A stretch of 38,384 nucleotides of DNA, from assembly GCF_001544535.1 (NCBI RefSeq), contig NZ_FCON02000076.1:1-38384 (forward strand), read 5' to 3'. Under the pieces are notes generated by a model, which did not search any database, had not been told where the DNA came from, and saw only the letters and a list, made by a program, of their open reading frames with translations. Positions 20,039 to 28,288 of this stretch are shown piece by piece. This DNA comes from Caballeronia choica. GTDB taxonomy: Bacteria > Pseudomonadota > Gammaproteobacteria > Burkholderiales > Burkholderiaceae. Both the position numbers and the translations under genes were made by a program. Within the stretch, counting starts at the first letter, position 1, and the number at the start of each line of letters is the position of its first letter.

Positions 20039-20076
20039 GCCGGAACACGACGAAAAAGCAACGTCGCGATTCCGGC
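20039..20076. terminator. Stem-loop between convergent genes
   Basis: GCCGGAA (20039-20045) pairs with TTCCGGC (20070-20076), with an inner CGACG/CGTCG stem. It lies between the convergent PhnZ-like gene and the alpha/beta hydrolase gene and could terminate both. There is no long T-run on either side. Confidence 0.55.
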
Positions 20077-20092
20077 CCGACTTCACACTCGA

Positions 20093-20887
20093 TTACTGCT
20101 CGGCATGTCTCGCCGCGTCTTCGATCACGGCGGCGACCTGCTGCGGATGCGACTCGTAGACTGAGTGACTCGCGCCCGGAATGACGGTCACGTGGCTATG
20201 CGCACGCGCGTAGTACCAGCGCTCCAGATCCGGATTGATGATCTTGTCGTCGGCCGCGACGATGCCCCAACTCGGCTTCGTGGTCCAGGCGGCAGCGGTC
20301 AGCGGCGTTGAGAAGACACCCGCCGCCGTCAGGATCTGAGCGTGCGACTCGAATACGGCTTGCTTCGTCGGCAGGTCCGCCGCGAAGTCCTTCGGGAAGA
20401 CAGCCGGGTTCAGGTACGTGTAGCCGTCGGCGGTCTTGTCGATCGCGCCGGCCTGTTTCGACGTATAGCTGGGCATTCCCTTGCCGAGCGCGGCTTCGTC
20501 CTCGCCGACGTTCGGCGCATGGGCGGCGACATAGACGAGTCCGACCACGTTCGGATGCACACCGGCTTCCGTGATGACCGAGCCGCCATAGCTGTGGCCG
20601 ACCAGGATCGTCGGGCCGTTTTGCAGATCGAGAACCCGTTTGGCCGCTGCGACGTCACCTTCGAGTGACGTCAATGGCTCCTGCACGAGGCTGACGTGAT
20701 AGCCGTCGCGGGTCAGGATGTCGTAGACCGGCTTCCAGCCGGACCCGTCGACCCAGGCACCGTGGACCAGGACGATATTCTTGACAGGGGCAGGGCTGGA
20801 TTGGGCAACCGGGGTCGTGGCGCCCGCGGATGAAATGAGGCCAATGGTCACGGCGAGAACCGAGGCGGCGCGCGGCAGAATATTCAC
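20093..20887 (-). CDS. Exported alpha/beta hydrolase
   Basis: A 264-residue alpha/beta-hydrolase-fold protein. It has an N-terminal signal sequence (SVLAVTIGLISSAGA) and a mature part starting with VKNIVLVHGAWVDGSGW. The nucleophile elbow is GHSYGGS, a likely acid lies in VAADDKIINPD, and the His is in GASHSVYESHP. Such proteins act as esterases or amidases on small substrates; the substrate cannot be read from the sequence. The GTG start at 20887 is preceded by CGGAGA. It converges on the phosphonate operon and is followed upstream by a small DUF4148 gene; no functional link is evident. Confidence 0.88.
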   Translation of the reverse strand: MNILPRAASVLAVTIGLISSAGATTPVAQSSPAPVKNIVLVHGAWVDGSGWKPVYDILTRDGYHVSLVQEPLTSLEGDVAAAKRVLDLQNGPTILVGHSYGGSVITEAGVHPNVVGLVYVAAHAPNVGEDEAALGKGMPSYTSKQAGAIDKTADGYTYLNPAVFPKDFAADLPTKQAVFESHAQILTAAGVFSTPLTAAAWTTKPSWGIVAADDKIINPDLERWYYARAHSHVTVIPGASHSVYESHPQQVAAVIEDAARHAEQ

Positions 20888-21038
20888 TTGAGTCTCCGTT
20901 TATCGAATTCAGGGAAAAGGCTTTGAGGTGCAAGAACCGCTGGCTGCCGACGACTGCAAGTCAAGCGATCGGCAACGGCAATGGGGTGTGGCCGGATGCT
21001 GTGCCGAGGGCAACGGCACCGCATCCCGCGCTCGTCGA

Positions 21039-21389
21039 TCAGCTTCCGAAGTACGGCTTGCAGAAGCCCGCCGGGCCCACGCATGCCGATTGCATTGCCG
21101 TGCGGGCCGGTGCACCCGACGCCGATGTGCCCTGTTGCGATACGCCGCCAAAGCTCCGCGTCGCGTGCTGCTGACCTTCCTGCGCGGCGACCTTCGCTTC
21201 GGCTGCCTGGATATCAGCGGGGTAGTTGGCATCGCTCGCAACTGCCGGCTCGTAGCCCGCTTTTTCGAGGCGCACCAGGTCGGCGCGAACTTCGGCGCGC
21301 GTGACCGGGCCATTGGATTGTGCGAAGCTCAGGGCGGGAGCGGCCAGCGTGCCGGCTGCGAGAGCGAGACAAACAAAGATCTTCTTCAT
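21039..21389 (-). CDS. Small exported DUF4148 protein
   Basis: A 116-residue protein with a clear signal peptide (MKKIFVCLALAAGTLAAPALSFAQ) followed by VTRAEVRADLVRLEKAGYEPA, the hallmark of DUF4148 proteins that are numerous in Burkholderia relatives. The middle, NYPADIQAAEAKVAAQEG, is also typical. Function is unknown; a periplasmic location is predicted. The ATG at 21389 has AAGGAG about 10 bases upstream; a longer frame to 21608 is not credible. Confidence 0.88.
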   Translation of the reverse strand: MKKIFVCLALAAGTLAAPALSFAQSNGPVTRAEVRADLVRLEKAGYEPAVASDANYPADIQAAEAKVAAQEGQQHATRSFGGVSQQGTSASGAPARTAMQSACVGPAGFCKPYFGS

Positions 21390-21792
21390 GATCGCGATAC
21401 TCCTTGAACAGGATTGATGAAGCGTTTGGAAAACTTGGCGGAATACAAGCCGATGCTTGCATCGGCGGGAACAGCGACAGGAGTGGACATCGCGGAAAAA
21501 TGTGACCGGTGTAAAACCGGAGAAGTCCTTGGCGCTGCCGTGAACACAATGTAGTCCCGCGCGGCTTGAATACGTATCCCTACAAAGGGACGCCGGCAGG
21601 CGCACCATCGTTGCTTTGTTTGATACCAGTGGATGTGATGTCGGCCGGCGGGTCGGCCATTCGAATGAGGCGAGTACGACTCGACGCTCAAGAAGGCAAT
21701 CTCGGGTTTGGCGGAGTTATACGAAGGTGCTAGGGGGTGGTGACCAAGAAAGAAGGGAGGGTGTAAACGTCGCCTCCCGAACGCCGGGCAAA
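21390..21792. other. Gene-free stretch before TetR gene
   Basis: This 403-bp interval has no convincing gene. It should hold the promoter of the DUF4148 gene near 21400-21550. Its right end (21760-21835) carries two GGTGTAAAC copies 36 bp apart, the second belonging to the dispersed repeat that supplies the TetR stop codon. Confidence 0.6.
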
Positions 21793-21835
21793 TCAAACGG
21801 TGTAAACATCCCCCCGTCCCAAAGCGCCGGCATCC
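21793..21835. repeat. Dispersed repeat forming the TetR C-terminus
   Basis: TCAAACGGTGTAAAC at 21793-21807 followed by AAAGCGCCGGC near 21822. Read on the minus strand it encodes the last residues of the TetR protein (GALGRGDVYTV and stop), in parallel with the repeat at the end of the FAD oxidoreductase gene. Confidence 0.6.
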
Positions 21836-22539
21836 AGCTCCCGAACGCTGCCCTTCTTTAAAAACGCGCTCACGAGTTCGTGAGCCTGAATCCGATGCGC
21901 AGCCTGCCACTCCTCTGCAAGCATCTCGGTATCAAACATCCGCGAGAGCGTGTATGCATTCGACTTGTGAAAATACGCGAGACTCACGAGCGTCACATAC
22001 AGATGCAGCGGATCGATGCCCCGCCGCAACGTGCCCATCGTCTCCCCGCGCCGGATTAGCGTGCGCAACTTGTCGAGCACCGGCGACGACATCGCCGGAA
22101 TCACGCGCGAAAGCTTCAGATACCGCGCCCGGTTAAGGTTCTCCCACGACAGCAGACACAGCAGTTCCGGATGCTTCGAGAAATGCCCCTCGGTAAAGTC
22201 ATATAGCTGAAGGATCCCGGTGGAAGGATCGACGCTTTGCACATCGAGCGTGACGGCAAGCTCCGCCTCGCGCAAACGCGCAAGCACATGTTCCAGCACT
22301 TCCACGTACAGCTTTTCCTTGCCGCCGAAGTAGTGATAGATCATCCGTATGTTGACCTTCGAACGACTCGCGATCGTCTCGACCCGCGCGCCGCTATACC
22401 CCTTGTCCGCAAACTCGCGGATGGCGATGTTCAGCATCCTGGCGCGGGTCTTCGCTGCGAGTTGCTGGCGCCGGGTGGTCGGCGCGTGGCTTGCGTCGGC
22501 CTTGCCGGTCTTCGCGGTTGACGGCGTCTTGCGTAGCAT
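21793..22539 (-). CDS. TetR/AcrR family regulator
   Basis: A 248-residue regulator. After a basic N-terminal tail comes a TetR helix-turn-helix at about residues 28-75 (RARMLNIAIREFADKGYSGARVETIA...VNIRMIYHYFGGKEKLYVEVL), then a helical ligand-binding domain (FSKHPELLCLLSWENLNRAR). The ATG at 22539 is preferred over a TTG two codons earlier. It lies 75 bp downstream of the BMP permease genes on the same strand and is the only regulator in this locus, so it probably controls the importer and the divergent hydrolase operon. The extreme C-terminus is repeat-derived. Confidence 0.9.
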   Translation of the reverse strand: MLRKTPSTAKTGKADASHAPTTRRQQLAAKTRARMLNIAIREFADKGYSGARVETIASRSKVNIRMIYHYFGGKEKLYVEVLEHVLARLREAELAVTLDVQSVDPSTGILQLYDFTEGHFSKHPELLCLLSWENLNRARYLKLSRVIPAMSSPVLDKLRTLIRRGETMGTLRRGIDPLHLYVTLVSLAYFHKSNAYTLSRMFDTEMLAEEWQAAHRIQAHELVSAFLKKGSVRELDAGALGRGDVYTV

Positions 22540-22614
22540 GGACAAAATCGGCTGGTTAAGCGATGCGGCGCGAGGCGCACGGGTCGCCTGCGATGGTACT
22601 CCGTTCGGCCCGCA

Positions 22615-23532
22615 TCACCGCCGAAACGGCTGCGTGAGCGCGGGCGGCGCGGTCTGTCGTCCGATCAGCCCCGCCACCGCGACCAGCGCGAGCAGGTAGG
22701 GAAGCATGATCAGGAGCGCGGTCGGCACGTGGATGCCGAACATCGGCAACTGGAACTGCATCGCCGTTGCGGCGCCGAACAGCAGGCACGCGAGCGCCGT
22801 GCGCCCGATCTTCCAGTTGCCGAAGATGATCGCGGCAATCGCGAGATAGCCGGTGCCGTTGGTCATGCCTTCGGTGAAGGTGTGGATATCGCCGATCGAG
22901 ATGAAGCAGCCGGCCGCCGCCGACATGACGCCCGAGAACATCACCGCGCCATAGCGCAGCCCCGCGACCGAGAGCCCCGACTGGTCGACGGCACGCGGCG
23001 CGACGCCGGCCGCGTGCAGCGCGATGCCAAGCGACGTGCGGCGCATCACGATGGACGTGGCGATCAGCACGGCAAGCCCCGCATACAGCAGCCACACCTG
23101 GTGGAACACGGTCTCGCCGATCACGGGAAGCTGGCCGAGGCCCGGCGGCGACCAGCGCGCGAGTCCCGGAATCACGGCGCTCGAACGCTCGCCGAACACT
23201 TCGCGATACGCGAGCGTCGTGCCGCCGAGCGCGAGGATATTGATGCCGATGCCGGTCACGATCTGGTTCGCGCGCAGCGTGATGCTGAGAAACGCCTGCA
23301 ACAGCGCGAGCGGAATCACGCCGAGCACGCCGCACACGAGCCCGATCGTCGGATTGCCGGTCAGCCACGAGAACGTCGCGCCGAGAAACGCGCCGGTCAG
23401 CATCATGCCTTCGACGCTCATGTTCAGCACGCCCGCGCGCTCGCTGATCAGCTCGCCGGTGGAGGCGAGCAGCATCGGCGCGGCGAGGCGGATCGAGGCG
23501 CCGGCGAAGACGGCCAGAAGCTCGACGTTCAT
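22615..23532 (-). CDS. BMP-type ABC transporter, permease 2
   Basis: A 305-residue permease of the branched-chain amino acid/nucleoside (BPD_transp_2) family, with 8-10 hydrophobic segments. The start MNVELLAVFAGASIRLAAPMLLASTGELISERAGVLNMSVEGMML is characteristic of the second permease of BMP/nucleoside importers. The ATG at 23532 overlaps the upstream permease stop by 4 bases. It forms the channel with the next gene; the ligand class is purine nucleoside or a similar small N-rich compound by family, not proven here. Confidence 0.9.
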   Translation of the reverse strand: MNVELLAVFAGASIRLAAPMLLASTGELISERAGVLNMSVEGMMLTGAFLGATFSWLTGNPTIGLVCGVLGVIPLALLQAFLSITLRANQIVTGIGINILALGGTTLAYREVFGERSSAVIPGLARWSPPGLGQLPVIGETVFHQVWLLYAGLAVLIATSIVMRRTSLGIALHAAGVAPRAVDQSGLSVAGLRYGAVMFSGVMSAAAGCFISIGDIHTFTEGMTNGTGYLAIAAIIFGNWKIGRTALACLLFGAATAMQFQLPMFGIHVPTALLIMLPYLLALVAVAGLIGRQTAPPALTQPFRR

Positions 23533-24647
23533 TGGCGCACTCCCTTGCGTTCGAGCCACATCGCGCCGCCCGCCAGCGCAACCGTGACGATGCCCTGCAC
23601 GATCAGCACCAGCGCCGACGGCACCGATGCCACCATCTCCATGTTGATGCCGCCCGAACGCAGGAAGCCGAAGAGCAACGCGGCGGCAAACACGCCGGCG
23701 ATCGAATCGCGCGCGAGCAGGCCGACCACGAGTCCGTCGAAGCCATAGCCCGACGAGAAGCCGGCCTTCAGCGAATACTGGTCGCCTTGCAGCATCAGGG
23801 CGCCCGCGAGTCCGCTGAACGCGCCGGCGAGTGCGAGGGCGCCGACCAGCGCGGACGTGATCGGCAAGCCGGCACGACGCGCCGCGACCGGGTTGAGTCC
23901 AGCGGCGCGCAGGCACAGGCCGAAGCGCGTGCGCCTCAGCATCACGGCGGAGGCTACGGCGAGCACGAGCGTCAGCGGCAAGCCGATGGTGAGGTTCATG
24001 CCGCTTGCGGCGAGGATCGCGGGGAGCTTTGTCGCGTCGGGGATCTCCAGCGATTCGGGCAGCGTCGAGCCGCTCGTCATCGGCTGGCGCAGCAGCGCAT
24101 CGCTCTGGACGCACCAGTACAGCAGCCACACGGCGATGAACGACAGCAGCAGCGTGCTGATCACTTCGTTGGTCCCGGCCTTCGCCTTCAGGATGCCCGG
24201 CACGCCGCCCCAGATCGCGCCCGCGGCGGCGGCGGTGAGCATCGGCACGATGAACGCGAGGCCGAAGGGCAGGTGAGCGCAGCCGCCGTAGAGGCTCATC
24301 GCGGTCGCGGCGATGCCGCCGATCGCGAGCTGTCCTTCACCGCCGACGTTCGTGAGCCGCGCGCGGTTCGCGATCACGAAGCCGGTGCCGACGAGGGCGA
24401 ACGCGAGACTGCGATTGACCGATGCGCCGATCGCATAGGGCGACCCCCACGCGCCATCGGCGAAGGCGGCGACCGCGTCGCGCAGCGGCACGCCGACGAC
24501 CGCGATCAGCGCAAGCGCGGCCAGCATCGCCAGCGCGACCGACGCGCCGATCACGAGCGCGACGCGCAGTTGCGGCGAACCGCTGGCGGTGCCGCGTCGC
24601 GGGCGCCGCCGGGTGAGCGTGCCGTTGAGGTTCAGGTCAGGATTCAT
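23529..24647 (-). CDS. BMP-type ABC transporter, permease 1
   Basis: A 372-residue BPD_transp_2 family permease with a basic N-terminus (TRRRPRRG) followed by about ten hydrophobic segments. Family-like motifs include TNVGGEGQLAIGGIAA, GTNEVISTLLLSFIAVWLLYW and GYGFDGLVVGLLARD. The ATG at 24647 lies inside the end of the ATPase gene (11-base overlap), so translation is coupled. It partners the permease at 22615-23532. Confidence 0.9.
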   Translation of the reverse strand: MNPDLNLNGTLTRRRPRRGTASGSPQLRVALVIGASVALAMLAALALIAVVGVPLRDAVAAFADGAWGSPYAIGASVNRSLAFALVGTGFVIANRARLTNVGGEGQLAIGGIAATAMSLYGGCAHLPFGLAFIVPMLTAAAAGAIWGGVPGILKAKAGTNEVISTLLLSFIAVWLLYWCVQSDALLRQPMTSGSTLPESLEIPDATKLPAILAASGMNLTIGLPLTLVLAVASAVMLRRTRFGLCLRAAGLNPVAARRAGLPITSALVGALALAGAFSGLAGALMLQGDQYSLKAGFSSGYGFDGLVVGLLARDSIAGVFAAALLFGFLRSGGINMEMVASVPSALVLIVQGIVTVALAGGAMWLERKGVRQ

Positions 24648-26241
24648 GGTTCTCTCCCGCGCCCGCCATCCACGCACCGATGCGTCCGCGATTCGCCGCA
24701 TCGGGCGAACAACTGCCCATGATGCGGCCGCGATACAGCACCACGATGCGATCGGCGACGCTCAGCAGTTCGTCGAGTTCGGATGAGATCAGCAGCACGC
24801 CGACGCCGCGATCGCGCGCCGCGCGGATATGCGCGTACACCGCCGCGACCGCGCCGACGTCGAGGCCGCGCGTCGGTTGTGCGGCCAGCAGGAAGACGAG
24901 CGGATCGAGCGTGAGTTCGCGCGCGAGCACGGCCTTCTGCTGGTTGCCGCCCGAGAGGCCGCCAAAGCGTGCGTCGGGGCCGCTCGCGCGCACGTCGAAG
25001 CGCGCCATCAGGTCGAGCGCGGCGGCGCGCATCGCGCGGCGCCGCAGGAAACCCGCTTGCGTGTACCGGTCGAGATGGTTCAGGAGCAGGTTGTCGGCGA
25101 GGCTCATGCCCGTCACGCAGCCGACCGCATGGCGGTCTTCGGGCACGATGCCCACGCCCGCTTGCGTGAGTTCGCGCGGGCTCGCCTGCGTCATCTCGCG
25201 GCCCGCCACGAAGAAGCGTCCGCCGGCGGCGGGCATCATGCCGGCAAGCACGGCGCCGAGTTCGCTTTGTCCATTGCCTTCGACGCCCGCAATGCCCACG
25301 ATCTCGCCGCGATTCACGACGAGCGTGCAGTCGGAAAGCCGCGCGGCGCCTTCGGCATCGCGTGCGCTCAGGCCGTCGATCTGCAGCACTTCGTCGCCGA
25401 GCGGCCGCGAGTACGGCGACGGTTCGGGCGGCCGCACGAGCGACAGGCGGCTCACTGCGTCGTCGCCTGCATCGGGTGCGTCGTCCGGTTTCGCGCGGTG
25501 GATCATCGCGTGCACGAGATGATCGATCTCGGTCGAGGGCGTGGCCGAGCGCGCGACCACGCGTCCGGATTGCAGCACCGTCGCGCGGGTTGCGATACGG
25601 CAGATTTCCCGCAGCTTGTGCGTGACGAGCACGACGGCGCAACCGCGCGCCGCGACGCGTGCGCAGGTGTCGAGCAGCGCGTCGATCTCGGCGGGCAGCA
25701 GGACGGCGGTCGGTTCGTCGAGCAACAGCAGGCGCGGCTCGCGCATCAGACACTTGACGATCTCGACGCGCTGCCGTTCGCCCACCGACAGGTCGGAGAT
25801 GCGCACATCGAGCGCGAGATCGAGGCCGACGCTTTCGAGCACCGTGCGCACCTGCTTCGCTTTGCCGGCGCGATCGAGCCAGCCGCGCGCCTGGCCGAGC
25901 AGCAGGTTGTCGAGCACGCTTGCGTCGTCGACCAGGCTGAAGTGCTGATGGACCATCGCGATGCCGTGCTCAAGGGCTTCACGCGGATTGCGCGGCCGAT
26001 ACGCGGCGCCGTCGACCTGCATGGTTCCCGCGTCGGGTTGATGCACGCCGAAGATCACGTTGCAGAGCGTCGACTTGCCCGCGCCGTTCTCGCCGAGCAG
26101 GCAGTGCACGTCGCCGGGCATCAGGTCGAGCGAGACATCGTCGAGCGCCTGGAACGCGCCGAAGCGCTTGCCGATTCCCGCGAGCGAAAGGATCGGCGCC
26201 GCCCCCGGATGCGTCGCGGCGGCAAGAGCGGCGGCGTTCAT
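24637..26241 (-). CDS. BMP-type ABC transporter, double ATPase
   Basis: A 534-residue protein with two ABC domains. The first has Walker A GENGAGKST at about residues 50-58, signature LSVGERQRVEIVKCLM and Walker B LLLDEPTAVL. The second has a degenerate Walker A (GVEGNGQSE), signature LSGGNQQKAVLAREL and FLLAAQPTRGLDVG, where the usual Walker B Glu position is Gln, as is common in sugar and nucleoside importers. The ATG at 26241 overlaps the binding-protein stop by 4 bases. It energises uptake by the two downstream permeases. Confidence 0.92.
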   Translation of the reverse strand: MNAAALAAATHPGAAPILSLAGIGKRFGAFQALDDVSLDLMPGDVHCLLGENGAGKSTLCNVIFGVHQPDAGTMQVDGAAYRPRNPREALEHGIAMVHQHFSLVDDASVLDNLLLGQARGWLDRAGKAKQVRTVLESVGLDLALDVRISDLSVGERQRVEIVKCLMREPRLLLLDEPTAVLLPAEIDALLDTCARVAARGCAVVLVTHKLREICRIATRATVLQSGRVVARSATPSTEIDHLVHAMIHRAKPDDAPDAGDDAVSRLSLVRPPEPSPYSRPLGDEVLQIDGLSARDAEGAARLSDCTLVVNRGEIVGIAGVEGNGQSELGAVLAGMMPAAGGRFFVAGREMTQASPRELTQAGVGIVPEDRHAVGCVTGMSLADNLLLNHLDRYTQAGFLRRRAMRAAALDLMARFDVRASGPDARFGGLSGGNQQKAVLARELTLDPLVFLLAAQPTRGLDVGAVAAVYAHIRAARDRGVGVLLISSELDELLSVADRIVVLYRGRIMGSCSPDAANRGRIGAWMAGAGENHES

Positions 26242-27260
26242 CCTTCCGACACCTTGATCTTGCCGCTCAGGATGTCGTCTTCGATCTGCTTGATCTTCGC
26301 CTGCATCGCGGGCGTCGTCTGGCATACGGCCATCCCCGATGCCTTCGGTCCCATCGCGAGGCCGAACGCCTTGTAGCCGGGCTGCCAGGCGCCTTTTTCA
26401 AGCTGCTCGATCGCGTACTGCGCCTGGAAGCCGACCCCCGTGATGCTGTACGCGACATACAGCGGATCGGTGCCGCAACGGTCCGTGTAGCTGCCGATGA
26501 TGTGCGTGTTCTTTTCCTTCGCCGCCTGTTCGAGGCCGCGCAGGCCGAGGTTCAGGATGTGATAGTGGACGTCGGCGCCTTGCGCGATTGCGGCGGCGGT
26601 CGCTTCGCGCGCCTTCGCGACGTTGTCGAAGTCGCCGGTATAGCTTTCGAAGTACTTGATCTTCGGATTGATGTAGCGCGCGCCGTTGCCGAATTCCTTG
26701 CCCGCGTTGACGATCGATGGAATCTCCATGCCGCCGACATAGCTCACCGCATTGGACTTCGAGAGCATGGCGGCGGTCGCGCCCGCGACGAACGCGATCT
26801 CGGCCTGCTTGACGTCGTAGCCCGCGACGTTCGGCGGCATTGTCTCGCCCTTGCTGCCGCCGACGATCGAGAACTTCACGTTCGGAAAGCGCTTGGCGAT
26901 CTTGAGCACCGCGGCCTGCGTCTGACCGCCGACGCCGATCACGAGCTGATTCTTCGACGCGAGATTCGTGAGCGCCTGCTCCATGTCGGCGTAGTTGATG
27001 TTCTCGATGATCTGCGTCTTGAGCTTCGGGCCGAATTCCTTCTGCGCGGCTTCGACGCCGTCATAGCCCGATTCCATCCAGCCCTTGTCGGTTTTCGAGC
27101 CGGGGATCAGCACGCCGACGCGCATTGCATCGTCGGCGGCGTGGGCGTTTTTCATGAAGAACGCCGGCGCGCTGAGCGCGGCGAGTGCCGCGATGGTGAG
27201 GCCGCGCGCAAGCAGTCGGCGATTGCGAGAGCGCGGCGAAAGTTGCTGCAATCCGGTCAT
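26238..27260 (-). CDS. BMP-family ABC transporter, periplasmic binding protein
   Basis: A 340-residue PnrA-like (Bmp) binding protein. The signal peptide covers about residues 1-41 (RGLTIAALAALSAPAFFMKNAHA). The mature start, MRVGVLIPGSKTDKGWMESGYDGVEAAQKEFG, is typical of the family, with later GVGGQTQAAVLKIAKRFPNVKFSIVGG and DVHYHILNLGLRGLEQAAKEK. Family members bind purine nucleosides, and some bind other small N-compounds. The ATG at 27260 is preceded by AAAAGGAG. It is the first gene of the leftward importer operon and shares a 209-bp divergent region with the hydrolase operon. That pairing suggests the importer feeds the hydrolases. Confidence 0.92.
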   Translation of the reverse strand: MTGLQQLSPRSRNRRLLARGLTIAALAALSAPAFFMKNAHAADDAMRVGVLIPGSKTDKGWMESGYDGVEAAQKEFGPKLKTQIIENINYADMEQALTNLASKNQLVIGVGGQTQAAVLKIAKRFPNVKFSIVGGSKGETMPPNVAGYDVKQAEIAFVAGATAAMLSKSNAVSYVGGMEIPSIVNAGKEFGNGARYINPKIKYFESYTGDFDNVAKAREATAAAIAQGADVHYHILNLGLRGLEQAAKEKNTHIIGSYTDRCGTDPLYVAYSITGVGFQAQYAIEQLEKGAWQPGYKAFGLAMGPKASGMAVCQTTPAMQAKIKQIEDDILSGKIKVSEG

Positions 27261-27469
27261 CACTGGCACTCCTTTTGCGTTGGTTTGGGTAAGTAGGCTA
27301 TTCATGAACGAAATCGACAATGCAACTTCGATGCCATGCGCGACGGTCGATCGTATTTCGACGGGGCGGGCAGCGATGCTTGGGCGTTCTGAATGATGGC
27401 CGCGAGCGCGCGTCGTGCGGCAAGCGGCACGCGCTCGATTCCGACCCACGGCACGACCTGGAGAAACCC

Positions 27470-28288
27470 TTGAAGAACGTCCAGAACCCAGATACGGCGG
27501 CGCTTGCGGGCGCGCTCGGTGCCTTCGGGCAGACGCGCTGGAGCGCAAGCGCGACGCTCGTCGACATGGCGCCGGCGACGCCCGCGCCACGCATCGCGAC
27601 ACTCGATTCAGCGCCGCAGCACGTGCGCTTCGACGCGCAAAAATCCGCGATTGTCGTGATCGACATGCAGAACGACTTCTGCACCAAAGGCGGATGGGTT
27701 GCCCATCTTGGGGGCGACTACGAAGCCGACCGCGCGCCGATTGCACCATTGCAGCGCCTGCTGCCAGTGGCTCGCGCGCTTGGCGTGCCGGTGATCTGGG
27801 TGAACTGGGGGAACCGCCCCGATCTCGCCAACATGCCACCGAACCAGTTGCATCTGTACAAGCCGACGGGCATCGGCATCGGCCTCGGCGAGCCGCTTCC
27901 CGGACATGGTGCGCATGTGCTCGAAAAGGATTCGTGGGCTGCGGCGGTCGTCGATGAACTGGCGCCCGAGCCCGGGGACATCCGCGTCGACAAGTACCGG
28001 ATCAGCGGCTTCTGGGACACGCCGCTCGACAGCATCCTGCGCAACCTCGGCGCGCGCACGGTGTTCTTCGCGGGCGTCAATACGGATCAGTGCGTGCTGC
28101 ATACGCTGACCGACGCGAATTTCCTTGGGTATGGCTGCGTGCTGCTGTCGGATTGCTGCGCGACTTCGTCGCCGGCATTCTGTACTGAAGCCACGATCTG
28201 GAACGTGAAGAAGTGCTTCGGCTTCGTCGCCACTTCGACGCAACTCGCCGAAGCATTGCAGGCCGGCGCGACGGGAGAAGAGCGATGA
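27470..28288 (+). CDS. Isochorismatase-like cysteine hydrolase (RutB/biuret-hydrolase relative)
   Basis: A 272-residue isochorismatase-fold hydrolase. The triad can be counted: D65 (VVIDMQNDF), K175 (RVDKYRISGFW) and C208 (GVNTDQCVLHT). The spacing is close to that of RutB and biuret hydrolase, as I remember them. Such enzymes cleave ureide or amide C-N bonds (ureidoacrylate, biuret, N-carbamoyl compounds). A 55-residue N-terminal extension precedes the core. I chose the TTG at 27470 because GGAGA precedes it; upstream frame sequence is basic and unlike protein. It is the first gene of a rightward operon; its stop overlaps the next start (ATGA). The substrate is unknown. Confidence 0.85.
   Translation: MKNVQNPDTAALAGALGAFGQTRWSASATLVDMAPATPAPRIATLDSAPQHVRFDAQKSAIVVIDMQNDFCTKGGWVAHLGGDYEADRAPIAPLQRLLPVARALGVPVIWVNWGNRPDLANMPPNQLHLYKPTGIGIGLGEPLPGHGAHVLEKDSWAAAVVDELAPEPGDIRVDKYRISGFWDTPLDSILRNLGARTVFFAGVNTDQCVLHTLTDANFLGYGCVLLSDCCATSSPAFCTEATIWNVKKCFGFVATSTQLAEALQAGATGEER

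Noticed and set aside
27309-27360. Candidate TetR operator (CGAAAT ... ATTTCG) in the divergent region
   Set aside because: The arms are 6 bp, far apart and imperfect; such pairs are expected by chance, and no second copy was seen before the TetR gene.
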